From Hoeflea prorocentri (GTDB taxonomy: Bacteria > Pseudomonadota > Alphaproteobacteria > Rhizobiales > Rhizobiaceae), in contig NZ_JAPJZI010000001.1 in assembly GCF_027944115.1 (NCBI RefSeq), forward strand, positions 3,906,001 through 3,970,000: 64,000 bases of DNA, given 5' to 3'. Positions within the stretch are counted from its first letter, which is position 1. The number at the start of each line of letters is the position of its first letter. The position numbers and the translations under genes were made by a program. The notes below the pieces were generated by a model. It ran no database searches. It saw nothing but the letters and a program-made list of their open reading frames with translations, and was not told where the DNA came from. This document shows, in pieces, positions 10,508-21,503 of the stretch.

Positions 10508-11116
10508 TCAGCCGTCATTGTCCGGCGGCGTATGTTTTGCGTTGCGCGCTGCCTTGGCGGCCTTGTCGGCGGCCAGGGCGTCGCGAATAAGATCGTCGGT
10601 CAAAATGAGCTTTGCATCACTCAACGCCTCGAACGGGATACGGACCGTCGGCTCATCGCCATAACTTGCCTGATCGCGGGTGAGCAGAAAGCCTTCATCA
10701 TCGACCTGCGATATGGTTCCGCGAAAGCGTTTGCGATCGGCGACCATGACCGCTGTCTCGCATTTGACGAGGTGGCCGCTCCAGCGCTTAAAATCGGACT
10801 TTCGCACCATCGGGCGATCTATGCCCGGGGACGACATTTCCAGATGATAGGCCCGATCGACCGGATCCTCAACATCCAGCACCGGCGACAATGCGCGCGA
10901 CAGGGCCTCGCAATCCTCGACGGTCATCGTGCCGTCGTCGCGCTCGGCCATGATCTGAAGCGTCAGGCCATTCTGACCCGACAGGCGAATACGCACCAGG
11001 CGATAACCCATCGACGTGATGACCGGTTCCACAATGGATGCAATACGCGCATCCAGACCGGTCTCGGTGATGAGCCTGTCTTCGCTTACGTCCTGCGAAA
11101 GTGTCTGTTCAGCCAA
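10508..11116 (-). CDS. rimP: ribosome maturation factor RimP
   Basis: A 202-residue protein needed for 30S assembly, the first gene of the rimP-nusA-ylxR-infB-rbfA-truB cluster. The family signature is seen in [13 protein letters not shown] (N-domain end) and [17 protein letters not shown] (SH3-like C-domain). The start codon is TTG: AGGGG lies about 6 bases upstream and the next in-frame ATG would delete most of the N-domain. A compact pair of GC hairpins lies directly upstream. Confidence 0.93.
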   Translation of the reverse strand: MAEQTLSQDVSEDRLITETGLDARIASIVEPVITSMGYRLVRIRLSGQNGLTLQIMAERDDGTMTVEDCEALSRALSPVLDVEDPVDRAYHLEMSSPGIDRPMVRKSDFKRWSGHLVKCETAVMVADRKRFRGTISQVDDEGFLLTRDQASYGDEPTVRIPFEALSDAKLILTDDLIRDALAADKAAKAARNAKHTPPDNDG

Positions 11117-11154
11117 ACGCCGCCCCTAAAAGCGGGGTCCCTACCCGGACCCAA
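11117..11154 (-). promoter_or_regulatory. rimP leader hairpins
   Basis: In the minus direction the sequence folds as GGGTCC / GGACCC with a short loop, and alternatively CCCC / GGGG around CTTTTA, ending in the AGGGG that serves rimP as ribosome binding site. The two stems share bases and are mutually exclusive. It resembles in position and shape the rimP leader class reported upstream of rimP, but this was not checked against a covariance model. Confidence 0.4.
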
Positions 11155-11157
11155 GTA

Positions 11158-11190
11158 ACAAAAAAGAGCGGGTCCGTGCGGCCCACTCTT
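11158..11190 (-). terminator. rho-independent terminator of the metK-trmB unit
   Basis: Read on the minus strand, AAGAGTGGGCC and GGACCCGCTCTT form a stem with two mismatches and a 4-base loop, followed by TTTTTTG. It lies 68 bases beyond the trmB stop and upstream of rimP. Confidence 0.8.
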
Positions 11191-11257
11191 GCTCAGGATG
11201 ATCAAGATTTTGGCCTGATATACTCTTCAAGCCGGCCGATTGCAAGGCGGATTGCGC

Positions 11258-11956
11258 CTATCTTCGCTTGAATGTGAGATAGGCGGCCACGCGCCCCTCA
11301 CGCAACGCCTTTGCCTCGTAGCGCGTGCCGGGCCACCCCTCATAGGCAAGGCGCCAGTCGTCGGCGCATGTGGCCAGCCAGGAAAACTGCTTGTGATTGC
11401 GCGTGTGAAGCAGGGTCCAGTTCACATAGCTGTCGATGTCGGAGGCAAAGCAGAACAGGCCGCCCGGCTTTAAGACACGTGCAATCCGGTCAAGATTGAC
11501 CGGCGATACAAACCGGCGCTTCCAGTGCTTTTTTTTCGGCCATGGGTCCGGATAGAGCAGATCGACCTGATCAAGCGATGCCTCGGGCAGCCAATCCAGG
11601 AGCCGCGTCGCGTCATCGTCGTAAAGGCGGACATTGTCCAGCGGTTCGGCGGCCAGCGCTGCGACACATTTCGCAAGACCATTGACAAAGGGTTCCACCC
11701 CGATGAAGCCGGTCTGCGGCATGGCATGTGCGCGGTGCAACAGGTGCTCGCCGCCGCCGAAGCCGATTTCAAGGCGATAGGTTCCAAAAGCTCTTGTGTA
11801 GAGTTCGGACAGATCATCCGGTGAAGCTGTCTCAGGGTCTAGCCGCAATCGGGGCAGCAGATCCGACAGCGCGTCTGCTTGCGCAGGACGCAGCGTCTTG
11901 CCCTTTCGGCGGCCGAAAAACGCCTCCGATCCACGTGTGGGACGCTCAGACGACAT
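11258..11956 (-). CDS. trmB: tRNA (guanine-N7-)-methyltransferase
   Basis: A 232-residue SAM-dependent enzyme that makes m7G46 in tRNA. The SAM-binding loop is [10 protein letters not shown], and the diagnostic TrmB segment is [19 protein letters not shown] with the following [11 protein letters not shown]. The length is normal. It follows metK by about 40 bases on the same strand, which places a SAM-consuming enzyme directly behind SAM synthetase, a common rhizobial order. A terminator follows, so rimP probably has its own promoter. Confidence 0.95.
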   Translation of the reverse strand: MSSERPTRGSEAFFGRRKGKTLRPAQADALSDLLPRLRLDPETASPDDLSELYTRAFGTYRLEIGFGGGEHLLHRAHAMPQTGFIGVEPFVNGLAKCVAALAAEPLDNVRLYDDDATRLLDWLPEASLDQVDLLYPDPWPKKKHWKRRFVSPVNLDRIARVLKPGGLFCFASDIDSYVNWTLLHTRNHKQFSWLATCADDWRLAYEGWPGTRYEAKALREGRVAAYLTFKRR

Positions 11957-11997
11957 GGCAATGTGTTTCCTGAACGATTGGCCTTGAAGTCAGCCGA

Positions 11998-13278
<1,281 letters not shown>

Positions 13279-13349
13279 GCCCGCCTCTCGGAACTGCTGC
13301 TGAATGCCGACTTGTTATGCAAAACAAGCGATAAATACAAGCGCAGAAC

Positions 13350-13363
13350 GATATAAATATATC
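13350..13363. promoter_or_regulatory. candidate operator upstream of metK
   Basis: GATATAAATATATC is a perfect 6-bp inverted repeat around AA. It differs only at two symmetric positions from the core of the palindrome upstream of the XRE regulator gene (GATGTAAATACATC at 13930). A further half-like TAAATACA lies at 13332-13339, two helical turns away. Binding of the neighbouring regulator is inferred. Confidence 0.55.
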
Positions 13364-13494
13364 TTGATATGACGAGGCCGGACACACGCCGGGTGTTGGC
13401 AAACCTTGTGCGTGACGCTTAATTGCAATGAAGGAAAGGGGTCGGGAAAGGCGCGTGGACGCTAGAGGGGTCGTCCATTTCCCGATTGTTTGTC

Positions 13495-13914
13495 CTATTC
13501 GGAGTCGGCGGCCAATGCCTTGACAAGATCGACGATCTTGCGGCGGACCTTTGGATCCTCGATTTTCACGAAAGCCCTGTTGAGTTGCAGGCCCTCCGAT
13601 GAAGACAGAAAATCGACGACATAATTCGAACTGGATGCTTCGGAAGCTCCCGGTTGCCCGGTCGACGGATCACCCGGAGCATCTTCAAAGAAGAATGAAA
13701 CAGGCACGTTCAGAATTGAGGAAATATTCTGCAGACGGCTCGCGCCGACGCGGTTTGTTCCCTTCTCGTATTTCTGGATTTGCTGGAACGTAATCCCCAG
13801 GGCCTCACCCAGTTTTTCCTGACTCATGCCGAGCATTGTGCGACGCAGCCGAATTCTGCTGCCCACATGAATATCGATGGGGTTCGGTTTTTTCTTGTTC
13901 ACAATGGATGTCAT
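13495..13914 (-). CDS. XRE-family transcriptional regulator, PhrR/PraR type
   Basis: A 139-residue protein with one Cro/C1 helix-turn-helix (about residues 15-70: RIRLRRTMLGMSQEKLGEAL then ITFQQIQKYEKG). The segment around KKPNPIDIHVGSRIRLRR is characteristic of the PhrR/PraR regulators of rhizobia. phrR was described next to the lnt homologue actA as a low-pH-inducible gene, and this gene also lies next to lnt. The ATG at 13914 is preferred because AGGA lies 8 bases upstream; an ATG two codons earlier has only 3 bases of spacing. A 20-bp palindrome directly abuts the ribosome binding site, suggesting autorepression. Regulatory targets are not known for this organism. Confidence 0.85.
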   Translation of the reverse strand: MTSIVNKKKPNPIDIHVGSRIRLRRTMLGMSQEKLGEALGITFQQIQKYEKGTNRVGASRLQNISSILNVPVSFFFEDAPGDPSTGQPGASEASSSNYVVDFLSSSEGLQLNRAFVKIEDPKVRRKIVDLVKALAADSE

Positions 13915-13926
13915 TTTCATTTTCCT

Positions 13927-13946
13927 GCAGATGTAAATACATCTGC
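13927..13946. promoter_or_regulatory. palindromic operator in front of the XRE regulator gene
   Basis: Perfect 9-bp arms, GCAGATGTA and TACATCTGC, flank a central AA. In the minus direction it is directly followed by AGGAAA, the ribosome binding site. The position fits an autoregulatory operator. An RNA hairpin role is less likely because the same core recurs far from a start codon, upstream of metK. Confidence 0.7.
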
Positions 13947-14076
13947 CTCGTGTTTGCGGACACTGGCGCTGTTAAAGTAATAGTCTTACCCGCCCCGTTT
14001 TGAAGACTGTACTGATTGGCAACACCAGCAGTTCTACTTCTACAAATATTATCTATGCAATTTTAGGGGTTTTGCG

Positions 14077-15663
14077 TCAATCGGCAGTTTTCCTAAAACT
14101 GTAACGTGAAACGGCGGCGCCCGCTAAAAGCATTGCGATAACCAACCAGAACGCTAAACCAGCCGATAATATGCCCACATTTTTGGGTGTTTTTTGCGGC
14201 AGTACAAAATCAACGACACCAATCACGTTTTGTTTCATACCGTCGACAATACGCCCCCTGGCGTCGGTTACGGCAGATATTCCGTTGTTTGCGGCCCGCA
14301 CGAGCGGCATGCCGGTTTCCACTGCACGCAACTGGGCCTGACGAAAGTGCTGATGCGGGCCGGGTGTGCGGCCGTACCAGGCATCGTTTGTTACGTTGAG
14401 GATGAAGTCTGCAGGCGGCCCCTCCGCCTCCAGCCCATCCGGAAATATTATCTCATAGCAGATCGATGGTAAAAAACGCCTGCCGCCGGCAACCGGGACA
14501 GTATAACGCCTGCTTCCGGCAGAAAACCCACCGGGCGTTTCGGCAATCGTATCGAGACCGGCCCGGTTCAGCAGATCCGCCAGGGGCAGGTATTCGCCGA
14601 AGGGAACAAGATGCAGCTTGTCCGCTGCGGCGGTGATCTGGCCGGCATCGTCTATGACGAAGATGGAGTTGTAATAGCGTGTCCTTGAACCCGTTTCGCC
14701 ACGTTCCTCGCGCACCGCCCCCGCAATCAGCGTCTGACCGTCCTTGAGCATCTCGCCGATCAGCGCCAGGGCCTCCGGATTGGCGGTCAGCAGGAACGGG
14801 ACGGAGGTTTCGGGCCAGACGATATGGGTCGGCTGCAATCCGTTTTCCGAAGGCGCGGCAGACAGCTCCAGCAAGGTGGTAAAGATGCGCATGCGTTCGC
14901 CGTCATCCCATTTTTCCGATTGATCCACCGACGGCTGCACAATGCGGAAGACAATCGCGTCATCCGGCTCGGGCAAAGGCTGTGCGAGCCGCCAATAACC
15001 AAAGCCGAGATGGGCAACAAGCAGCGCCAGCGCGATGGCAAAGCCCGGAACGAGGCCGCGCCGCGTTGCGATCAGTGCCGGAACCGAAAAAATGAAGACC
15101 GCCAGCGCCGACATTCCGAAGATGCCGACGAGCGCTGAAGACTGCATCATCAGCGGGGCGGGCATCAGGCCGTAACCGATGGCATTCCACGGGAAGCCTG
15201 TCAGCACGAAGCTTCTTAACCACTCGGCTACGCCAAACCCCGCGGCAAGCGCGCAAATGCGGCCAAGACCGTCCGACCACAAAATTCGTGCGAACGCCGT
15301 GGCCAAGCCGAAAAAGAGCGACAGCAATGCCGGGAGACCCAGCACCGCCAGCGGCAGAGCCCAGGCAAATTCCTCGGCTTCGATCAACAGCGCATTGCCG
15401 AGCCACCACAGACCGCCAACGAAATATCCGAAACCGAACCACCATCCGGTCCAGAAGGCCGGCCCGAGCCGTCCGAGCGGACCGGAATCGGCATTGCCGC
15501 TGGCCCCGTCCAGCAGCCAGACAAGCAGCGTGAAGGATATAAACAGGGCTGCGAAGAAATCGAAGGGCGGCAGTGCGAGAACACCCACTGCACCGGCACA
15601 AAAAGAGACGATCCACCGCTTTGGCCCCCAAAGCAGCATAATCTTCCCGGCCAGACGCTCCAT
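14077..15663 (-). CDS. lnt: apolipoprotein N-acyltransferase
   Basis: A 528-residue inner-membrane enzyme that adds the third acyl chain to lipoproteins (the rhizobial homologue is called ActA, acid tolerance). About seven hydrophobic helices fill the first 220 residues. A nitrilase-like periplasmic domain (about 240-500) carries the catalytic Glu in VWPETSVPF, Lys in [13 protein letters not shown] and Cys in [11 protein letters not shown] last helix closes the protein. The start at MERLAGK has GGAGG at 4 bases; 27 further in-frame codons upstream are low in conservation and were excluded. It is downstream of the corC-like gene in the ybeY-corC-lnt order. Confidence 0.93.
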   Translation of the reverse strand: MERLAGKIMLLWGPKRWIVSFCAGAVGVLALPPFDFFAALFISFTLLVWLLDGASGNADSGPLGRLGPAFWTGWWFGFGYFVGGLWWLGNALLIEAEEFAWALPLAVLGLPALLSLFFGLATAFARILWSDGLGRICALAAGFGVAEWLRSFVLTGFPWNAIGYGLMPAPLMMQSSALVGIFGMSALAVFIFSVPALIATRRGLVPGFAIALALLVAHLGFGYWRLAQPLPEPDDAIVFRIVQPSVDQSEKWDDGERMRIFTTLLELSAAPSENGLQPTHIVWPETSVPFLLTANPEALALIGEMLKDGQTLIAGAVREERGETGSRTRYYNSIFVIDDAGQITAAADKLHLVPFGEYLPLADLLNRAGLDTIAETPGGFSAGSRRYTVPVAGGRRFLPSICYEIIFPDGLEAEGPPADFILNVTNDAWYGRTPGPHQHFRQAQLRAVETGMPLVRAANNGISAVTDARGRIVDGMKQNVIGVVDFVLPQKTPKNVGILSAGLAFWLVIAMLLAGAAVSRYSFRKTAD

Positions 15664-15835
15664 AACCCCTCCAACTGCCGATGGACGCTGATTTCCCACG
15701 CAAGACGCGCATGGGCACATGCACGCCACCGCTGCGCGAATCACCCGCGCTCAAGGCGTTATAGCAAAGTCCACGTATGTTTACCTGTAGGCCGACACGC
15801 CGACCGACGAGACTGAGGCATATCGCATCCGGGCG

Positions 15836-17014
15836 TCAGGGCGTGTCCTGTCCGGCCGGCTCCGGCTGCTTGCCCGAGCCTTTGGTTGCCGTTTCGGATT
15901 TGCCGGTGTCCGCCTTGACCGGCCTGCGCCGGCGCTCGAACATACGGCGACGCACGATACGCACCCGGCGAATGCGGCGCGGGTCGGCATCCAGGACATG
16001 AAACTCGAACTGCGGCAAAGCCCGGACGACCTCGCCACGAGCCGGGATACGGCCGATCGCCGAGTAGATAAGACCGCCAAGCGTGTCGACATCGTCGGCC
16101 TTGTCGCCAACGTTAAAGTCGCCGCCGATCACCTCGACGATATCCTCGAGTTCGGCACGTGCATCGGCAACAAACACATCCTCGGAGACGCGCGTGATCA
16201 TGTCAGCTTCATCGTCGTGCTCGTCTTCGATATCGCCGACGACCATCTCGACAATGTCTTCAAGGGATACCAGACCGTCCGTACCGCCATATTCATCGAT
16301 CACCAGCGCCATCTGGGTGCGCATCGCCTGCATCCTCTGCATGAGATCGGAGGCCAGCATGGACGGCGGCACGAAGAGCACATCGCGGACAATGCCGGCT
16401 TCGTCCACGGTCTTGCTCAGATCGACGCGCGTCAGATCGAATGCAGCCGCTTTCGCAGGCTTTTCCTTCTTCGGCTGTGCGTTGCCGTTTGCGGATTTGG
16501 CGCTGCCATTGCGCGGGCCGCGCCGCTTGTTGCGGGCCTGAATTGTCAAGTGGGCGACAAGGTCACGTATATGCACCATGCCGCGCGGATCATCGAGCGT
16601 ATCGCCATAGACCGGCATGCGGGAATGTCCGGATTCTTCAAACAGCGCCATCAGCTCGTCGAGCGTTATGCCGCATTCAACCGCAATGATTTCAGCACGC
16701 GGGATCATTACGTCCTCAACGCGCACCTCACGCAGGCGCAGAATGTTGTGCAACATCGCGCGTTCTTCGGGCGTGAAGGCAGCGCCCAACGGGCCATCAG
16801 CGGAAAGCGCGTCTTTCAGATCCTCGCGCAGGCTGTACCCGTCGGATGACTTGAACAGCCTCAGGAAACGCGACCACCAGCCAAGACCGCTGCGGTCCGG
16901 TTGATCGACGACAACCGGAAGCTGCCTACTTCCCGGGTCTTCACTGCTTTCTGAATCCTGTGAACCGGCAGACGCTTCTGCCGGCGCCGCATTGCTGGAT
17001 TGCTCGCTCATCAT
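15836..17014 (-). CDS. CorC/HlyC-type CBS-domain protein
   Basis: A 392-residue soluble CorC-like protein. A disordered Ser/Glu-rich N-terminus (1-60) precedes two CBS domains (about 90-260; EVRVEDVMIPRAEIIAVE and LVIDEYGGTDGLVSLEDIVE) and a C-terminal CorC_HlyC domain (about 270-345). The CBS pair is separated by a Lys/Ala/Asn-rich linker (near residues 165-195). No membrane helices are visible, so it is CorC-like rather than a DUF21 transporter. The role is probably accessory to metal ion or membrane homeostasis, inferred from the family. The start follows the ybeY stop by 3 bases; two adjacent ATGs make the first residue uncertain. The basic, Pro/Lys-rich tail is not conserved. Confidence 0.85.
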   Translation of the reverse strand: MMSEQSSNAAPAEASAGSQDSESSEDPGSRQLPVVVDQPDRSGLGWWSRFLRLFKSSDGYSLREDLKDALSADGPLGAAFTPEERAMLHNILRLREVRVEDVMIPRAEIIAVECGITLDELMALFEESGHSRMPVYGDTLDDPRGMVHIRDLVAHLTIQARNKRRGPRNGSAKSANGNAQPKKEKPAKAAAFDLTRVDLSKTVDEAGIVRDVLFVPPSMLASDLMQRMQAMRTQMALVIDEYGGTDGLVSLEDIVEMVVGDIEDEHDDEADMITRVSEDVFVADARAELEDIVEVIGGDFNVGDKADDVDTLGGLIYSAIGRIPARGEVVRALPQFEFHVLDADPRRIRRVRIVRRRMFERRRRPVKADTGKSETATKGSGKQPEPAGQDTP

Positions 17015-17017
17015 TCG

Positions 17018-17533
17018 TCAGGCCGGAGATGTGTTTTCATAAGGGTCAGATAGGTTGAGCATCGCCAAAATACGAGTCTCGTGGCCTTCCATTATCCGCG
17101 CATCGTCATCATCGATATGATCATAGCCTAACAGATGCAAAAATCCATGCACGAGAAGATGGATCAGATGGTTATCGAAAGCGATATCCATAGCGTCTGC
17201 CTCGCGTGCGATCGTTTCGCGCGCAAACAGGATATCCCCCAGCATGGGGCCCGGCAATTGGCCGGGCGTAACAGGGACTGCGGGAAAGGACAGCACATTT
17301 GTCGGCTTGTCCTGATCGCGCCATTTGCCGTTGATCTCCCGGACCATTTTGTCATCTGCAAAGAGCAGCGACAGCTCGCATCCGGCCTTGGGGAACGGCT
17401 GCCCTTCCACACGTTCCAGATAATCGCATGTCGCCACGATCGTACGCGCGCAAAGCGCTTCGAGTACGCCCGCGTCCGGCCAGCCGCCTGCTTCGATGCT
17501 GATTTGAATGTCGATAGTTTCGCCCGCCGGCAT
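17018..17533 (-). CDS. ybeY: endoribonuclease YbeY, rRNA maturation factor
   Basis: A 171-residue zinc-dependent endoribonuclease required for 16S 3' maturation and ribosome quality control. The metal-binding motif is HGFLHLLGYDH with His129, His133 and His139. The other hallmark is KPTNVLSFP. Length and position between phoH and the corC-like gene are canonical (phoH-ybeY-corC-lnt). It starts 8 bases after the phoH stop. Confidence 0.95.
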   Translation of the reverse strand: MPAGETIDIQISIEAGGWPDAGVLEALCARTIVATCDYLERVEGQPFPKAGCELSLLFADDKMVREINGKWRDQDKPTNVLSFPAVPVTPGQLPGPMLGDILFARETIAREADAMDIAFDNHLIHLLVHGFLHLLGYDHIDDDDARIMEGHETRILAMLNLSDPYENTSPA

Positions 17534-17541
17534 TGCCGCCG

Positions 17542-18600
17542 CTAACCGCGATCAGGCTTGCCGCTGTCGGCAATCATCGTGTTTTCGGCATCATAGGCGG
17601 CGACAATGCGCGCCACGAGCGGATGGCGCACTACATCGGTGTCGCGGAAACGCACTGTCACAACACCTTCTACGCCCTTGAGAATATGAAGTGCTTCCAC
17701 CAGTCCGGACTTCACGCCGCGCGGCAGATCAATCTGGCTCGGATCGCCCGTCACGATCATGCGGGCATTCTCGCCCAGCCGCGTCAGGAACATCTTCATC
17801 TGCATTGACGTCGTGTTCTGCGCTTCATCGAGGATAACGGCGGCATTGGAAAGCGTGCGACCGCGCATGAATGCCAGAGGCGCAATCTCAATAACACCGG
17901 CTGTAATCGCACGCTCGACCTTCTCGCCCGGGATCATGTCGTAAAGTGCGTCGTAGAGGGGGCGGAGATAGGGATCGACCTTCTCCTTCATGTCGCCCGG
18001 CAGATAGCCGAGGCGCTCACCGGCCTCGACGGCCGGACGCGACAGGATGATCTTTTCTATCAGACCACGCTCAAGAAGCTGCGCGGCATGGGCCACGGCC
18101 AGGTAGGTCTTGCCGGTTCCGGCGGGACCGATGCCGAACAGTAGCTCGGCGCGGTCCATGGCCCGGATATAGGCATCCTGATTGGGCGTCCGCGCGACTA
18201 TGGTCTTTTTCCGGGTCGCGACCTGGGCAAAGGCCATCTTGCCCTTCTTCTCCATGGTCGGGAGGGTTAGCTGGTCGTCGGCGGCAACCGACATGCGTAT
18301 CGCGCCCTCGACATCGGAGGTCTGCACCTCTTCACCGTCCTGAAGCCGCTCATAGAGATAGTCGAGCGCGCGGCGGGCCTGGTTTATGGCCGACGCCTCG
18401 CCCTGTATCGATACCTGGTTGCCCCGCGCGCGCGCATCAACGCCCAGTTTCTGCTCGATCAGAGCAAGATTCTGGTCAAACTGACCAAACAACTCGCTGG
18501 CAAGACGATTGTTTTCAAAGGTCAGCACGATATGCGTCGTATCGGACGCACCGGCCCTGGACCCTGCCGTCTTTTTCCTGATCGTCTCGGCTTTGTTCAA
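17542..18600 (-). CDS. PhoH-like ATPase (YbeZ)
   Basis: A 352-residue cytosolic P-loop ATPase of the PhoH2/YbeZ type, thought to work with YbeY in RNA metabolism. Walker A is [15 protein letters not shown], Walker B is [12 protein letters not shown], and the conserved [13 protein letters not shown] motif follows. The N-terminal 110 residues form the KH-like region. The start ATG overlaps the miaB stop (ATGA), so the two are translationally coupled. The very close ybeY downstream supports a functional pair. Confidence 0.92.
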   Translation of the reverse strand: MNKAETIRKKTAGSRAGASDTTHIVLTFENNRLASELFGQFDQNLALIEQKLGVDARARGNQVSIQGEASAINQARRALDYLYERLQDGEEVQTSDVEGAIRMSVAADDQLTLPTMEKKGKMAFAQVATRKKTIVARTPNQDAYIRAMDRAELLFGIGPAGTGKTYLAVAHAAQLLERGLIEKIILSRPAVEAGERLGYLPGDMKEKVDPYLRPLYDALYDMIPGEKVERAITAGVIEIAPLAFMRGRTLSNAAVILDEAQNTTSMQMKMFLTRLGENARMIVTGDPSQIDLPRGVKSGLVEALHILKGVEGVVTVRFRDTDVVRHPLVARIVAAYDAENTMIADSGKPDRG

Positions 18601-20021
18601 ACGGTCACACTCCCGATGTCGGCCCGCAGCGGTTCGGCAAACAACGAGTTCGCCCCGGCCTGCGTGATTCTCACCCGTATAATTTCACCGATTTGCGACG
18701 AATTTGCATCAACTATCACCGGCTGAAGCCACGGGGAGCGACCGATCAGCTGTCCGGGAAGCTTTCCGGGCTTTTCCAGCAGCAGATCGATCTCGGTTCC
18801 GACACAGCTTTGGGCAAAGTCGGTTTGCTGCTTTCGAAGCAACGCCTGCAGCCGTTCCAGCCGCTGCGATTTAACGTCCTCAGCGACCTGATCCTCGCGT
18901 TCGGCGCCCGGCGTTCCGGGCCTCGGCGAGTATTTGAAGGAAAAGGCCTGCGCGTAGCGTACGGTTTCGATCAGGCGCAGCGTGTCTTCGAAATCGGCAT
19001 CGCTCTCGCCCGGAAAACCAACGATGAAATCTCCCGAGAGCGCGATGTCCGGGCGGGCACTGCGAATTCTTTCCACAAGGCGCAGATAATCGTCAGCTGT
19101 ATGCCGCCGGTTCATGGCCTTCAGCACCGCATCGGACCCGGCCTGAACGGGCAGATGAAGATAGGGCATCAGCTTGCCGAGATCGCGATGGGCCCCGATG
19201 AGCGCATCGTCCATGTCGCGCGGATGGCTGGTTGTGTAACGCAACCGCTCCAGGCCGTCGATCTCCGCCAGCCGGCGCAGCAGCTCGCCAAGCCCCCATT
19301 CGCGGTTGTCCGGCCCCTCGCCGTGCCATGCATTGACGTTTTGACCAAGCAGGGTGATTTCACGCACACCTGCCTCGACCAGCCCCTGCGCCTCGGCAAC
19401 AATCTGCTCAACCGGGCGGGAAACCTCGGAGCCGCGCGTATAGGGCACCACGCAGAATGTGCAGAACTTGTCGCACCCTTCCTGTACGGTCAAAAAGGCG
19501 GTGACGCCACGCGAGGCGATGACCTTCTTTTCCGCTTGCGGCAGGTGATCGAACTTGTCCTCGATCGCATATTCGGTTTCGACGACCTTCTCGCCGCCCC
19601 GCGCCCGGGCGACAGCCTGCGGCAACAGGTGGTAGGTCTGCGGCCCGATGACCAGATCGACAATCGGCGCGCGACGGATGATCTCCTGGCCTTCGGCCTG
19701 TGCGACACAGCCGGCCACGCCGACCATCATGTCACGGCCCTGCTCGGCCCGCGCCTGTTTAAGCTGACGGATACGCCCCAACTCGGAATAGACCTTTTCA
19801 GCGGCCTTTTCACGAATGTGGCATGTGTTGAGCAATAACAGGTCGGCGTCTTCGGGTTTGTCGGTCGTCTGATAGCCGTCACGGGCCAGCGCGTCGGCCA
19901 TGCGGTCCGAATCGTAGACATTCATCTGGCAGCCATAGGTCTTCACGAAGACCTTGCGCATATTTTCGCCCGGGCTCTGCTGTTCCGTTTCAGACATCTT
20001 TGTCAGTGTCTCGGTCTGCAT
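18597..20021 (-). CDS. miaB: tRNA-2-methylthio-N6-dimethylallyladenosine synthase
   Basis: A 474-residue radical-SAM methylthiotransferase acting on i6A37 of tRNA. The N-terminal UPF0004 domain carries three Cys of the auxiliary [4Fe-4S] cluster ([28 protein letters not shown]). The radical-SAM motif is CDKFCTFC (C-x3-C-x2-C), and a TRAM domain ends the protein. The start is uncertain: the ATG at 20021 has GGA 8-10 bases upstream, while ATGs at 19997 and 19961 have no better site. The conserved domain begins at the last of these. Confidence 0.93.
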   Translation of the reverse strand: MQTETLTKMSETEQQSPGENMRKVFVKTYGCQMNVYDSDRMADALARDGYQTTDKPEDADLLLLNTCHIREKAAEKVYSELGRIRQLKQARAEQGRDMMVGVAGCVAQAEGQEIIRRAPIVDLVIGPQTYHLLPQAVARARGGEKVVETEYAIEDKFDHLPQAEKKVIASRGVTAFLTVQEGCDKFCTFCVVPYTRGSEVSRPVEQIVAEAQGLVEAGVREITLLGQNVNAWHGEGPDNREWGLGELLRRLAEIDGLERLRYTTSHPRDMDDALIGAHRDLGKLMPYLHLPVQAGSDAVLKAMNRRHTADDYLRLVERIRSARPDIALSGDFIVGFPGESDADFEDTLRLIETVRYAQAFSFKYSPRPGTPGAEREDQVAEDVKSQRLERLQALLRKQQTDFAQSCVGTEIDLLLEKPGKLPGQLIGRSPWLQPVIVDANSSQIGEIIRVRITQAGANSLFAEPLRADIGSVTV

Positions 20022-20153
20022 ATGTGTTTTCCAAATGGGTTCTATGGCCGCCAATACCGCTTTATTGCCGGATTATATAGTGTTCCCGACAGCCAATCGC
20101 GGCTGTTTGCGGCAGAGTCAAGCCAAAACCATGATCGCTACTGAAGGGTCTGG

Positions 20154-20981
20154 TCATTCCGATTGGGACGGAAGCAGTTCGGATGACGGCATATCAACAC
20201 CGTAAAGCTGGTGTTGATGCATCGCCCGGACCTGCCGTTCGATGTCGCGCGTTACACGTTTGCGATTGCTGTTTTCGTCATAGCGAACCGGCTCACCGAA
20301 ACACACATGTACGTCCAGCGCTCCCTCCTTAAGGATGCCCATCAGGTGCGGCGGCAACTCGGTATCACCCGGCCAGGCTGCCAGCGGGCGGCCGTAGCGG
20401 CCGAGCGGCACGCCATTGGCGTGGGTATAGGCGATCGCCACGGGCTGGATTGAGACGCTGCCGGTGGGCGAGGCCCCCAATGCGGACGCTGCCGCTCCGA
20501 AAAGGGAACTTTTGAAATCGAGGATGCGGTTGCCGTCCGATGTGGTGCCCTCGGCAAAGAGGACGACGATTTCGCCGTCAGCCAGCCTCTTGGCGACCTC
20601 ACTGACCTGTTCACCGGTCTGACGCCGCCTTTCGCGCTCAATGAAGACTGTCCGCTGCCAGCGGGCAAGCCAGCCGAAGACCGGCCAGCTGCGCACCTCG
20701 GATTTGGCGATGAAGACCACATCGGCCACGCAGGATAGCACAATGATGTCTTTCCAACTGCTGTGGTTGGCGGCAATCATCAACGGCCTGTGTGTATCAA
20801 GTGCGCCATGGGTGATGATGCGCAGACCAAGCAGACGGGCCGCAACCCGGTGCCACCGGCGCGGCAGGTACCAGGAGAGCTTCCAGCCAAAACGGTTCGA
20901 CGTGAGCTGCACGGGCAACAAAAGCAGCGTCCACAGGACGATCAGCACCAACACGGCGACGATGCGAATCCATGCGATCAC
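20154..20981 (-). CDS. plsC: 1-acyl-sn-glycerol-3-phosphate acyltransferase-like protein
   Basis: A 275-residue LPLAT-family membrane-bound enzyme of phospholipid synthesis, making phosphatidic acid from lysophosphatidate. A hydrophobic N-terminal helix (about 4-25) is followed by the catalytic NHSSWKD (H-x4-D) and the acceptor-binding FAEGTTSDG. The start is GTG with GAGG about 9 bases upstream. It sits between the Fur-family gene and miaB, a conserved rhizobial neighbourhood. Substrate preference cannot be read; other LPLAT activities, for example in ornithine-lipid synthesis (OlsA), are possible. Confidence 0.85.
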   Translation of the reverse strand: MIAWIRIVAVLVLIVLWTLLLLPVQLTSNRFGWKLSWYLPRRWHRVAARLLGLRIITHGALDTHRPLMIAANHSSWKDIIVLSCVADVVFIAKSEVRSWPVFGWLARWQRTVFIERERRRQTGEQVSEVAKRLADGEIVVLFAEGTTSDGNRILDFKSSLFGAAASALGASPTGSVSIQPVAIAYTHANGVPLGRYGRPLAAWPGDTELPPHLMGILKEGALDVHVCFGEPVRYDENSNRKRVTRDIERQVRAMHQHQLYGVDMPSSELLPSQSE

Positions 20982-21032
20982 CGGCGCGGCCTCATTTCAC
21001 CGAGGCGATTGTCCGCACGATGGGCAATCATG

Positions 21033-21461
21033 TCAGTCCTCTGTCTTGGCGAGCGGAACTCCGTAGAGCTCAAGGCGATGGTCCACCAGCTTGAAGCCGT
21101 GTTCGCGGGCGATCTTTTCCTGCAGGGCCTCTATCTCGGCGGACTGGAACTCAACCACCTTGCCGGTCTTGAGATCAATCAGATGATCATGATGTTCGTC
21201 CGGAACCGTCTCGTATCGCGAGCGGCCGTCACGAAAATCGTGGCGTTCTATGATACCGGCATCCTCAAAGAGCTTTACCGTCCGGTAAACAGTCGAAATC
21301 GATATGTTCGGATCGACATCGGCCGACCGCCGGTACAGTTCTTCGACATCCGGGTGGTCTGCCGCCCCCTCGAGCACCCGCGCAATAACCCGCCTTTGTT
21401 CGGTCATGCGCATGCCGCGCTCGACGCACAATTGCTCAAGGGACTTTACCTGATCTGTCAC
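21033..21461 (-). CDS. Fur-family metalloregulator (Fur/Mur type)
   Basis: A 142-residue regulator with an N-terminal winged helix (RMTEQRRVIARVLE, then ISISTVYRTVKLFEDAGII) and a C-terminal metal-binding and dimerisation domain. The HHDHLIDLKTGKVVEF segment keeps the histidines but lacks the CxxC of E. coli Fur, as in the alphaproteobacterial Mur proteins that respond to manganese. Mur-like function is therefore the better guess, but iron cannot be excluded. A GTG at 21461 has GAGG 6 bases upstream and gives the family's usual N-terminus (TDQVKSLEQLC); an upstream GTG at 21482 has no such site. Confidence 0.9.
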   Translation of the reverse strand: MTDQVKSLEQLCVERGMRMTEQRRVIARVLEGAADHPDVEELYRRSADVDPNISISTVYRTVKLFEDAGIIERHDFRDGRSRYETVPDEHHDHLIDLKTGKVVEFQSAEIEALQEKIAREHGFKLVDHRLELYGVPLAKTED

Positions 21462-21503
21462 GCGCAACCTCACAGCCGCCACATTGCAAATTCAGGGACT
21501 GGC

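Noticed and set aside
13279-13494. A SAM riboswitch in the metK leader
   Set aside because: I looked for SAM-II and SAM/SAH-type conserved cores and found none; the palindrome at 13350 explains the visible structure better.
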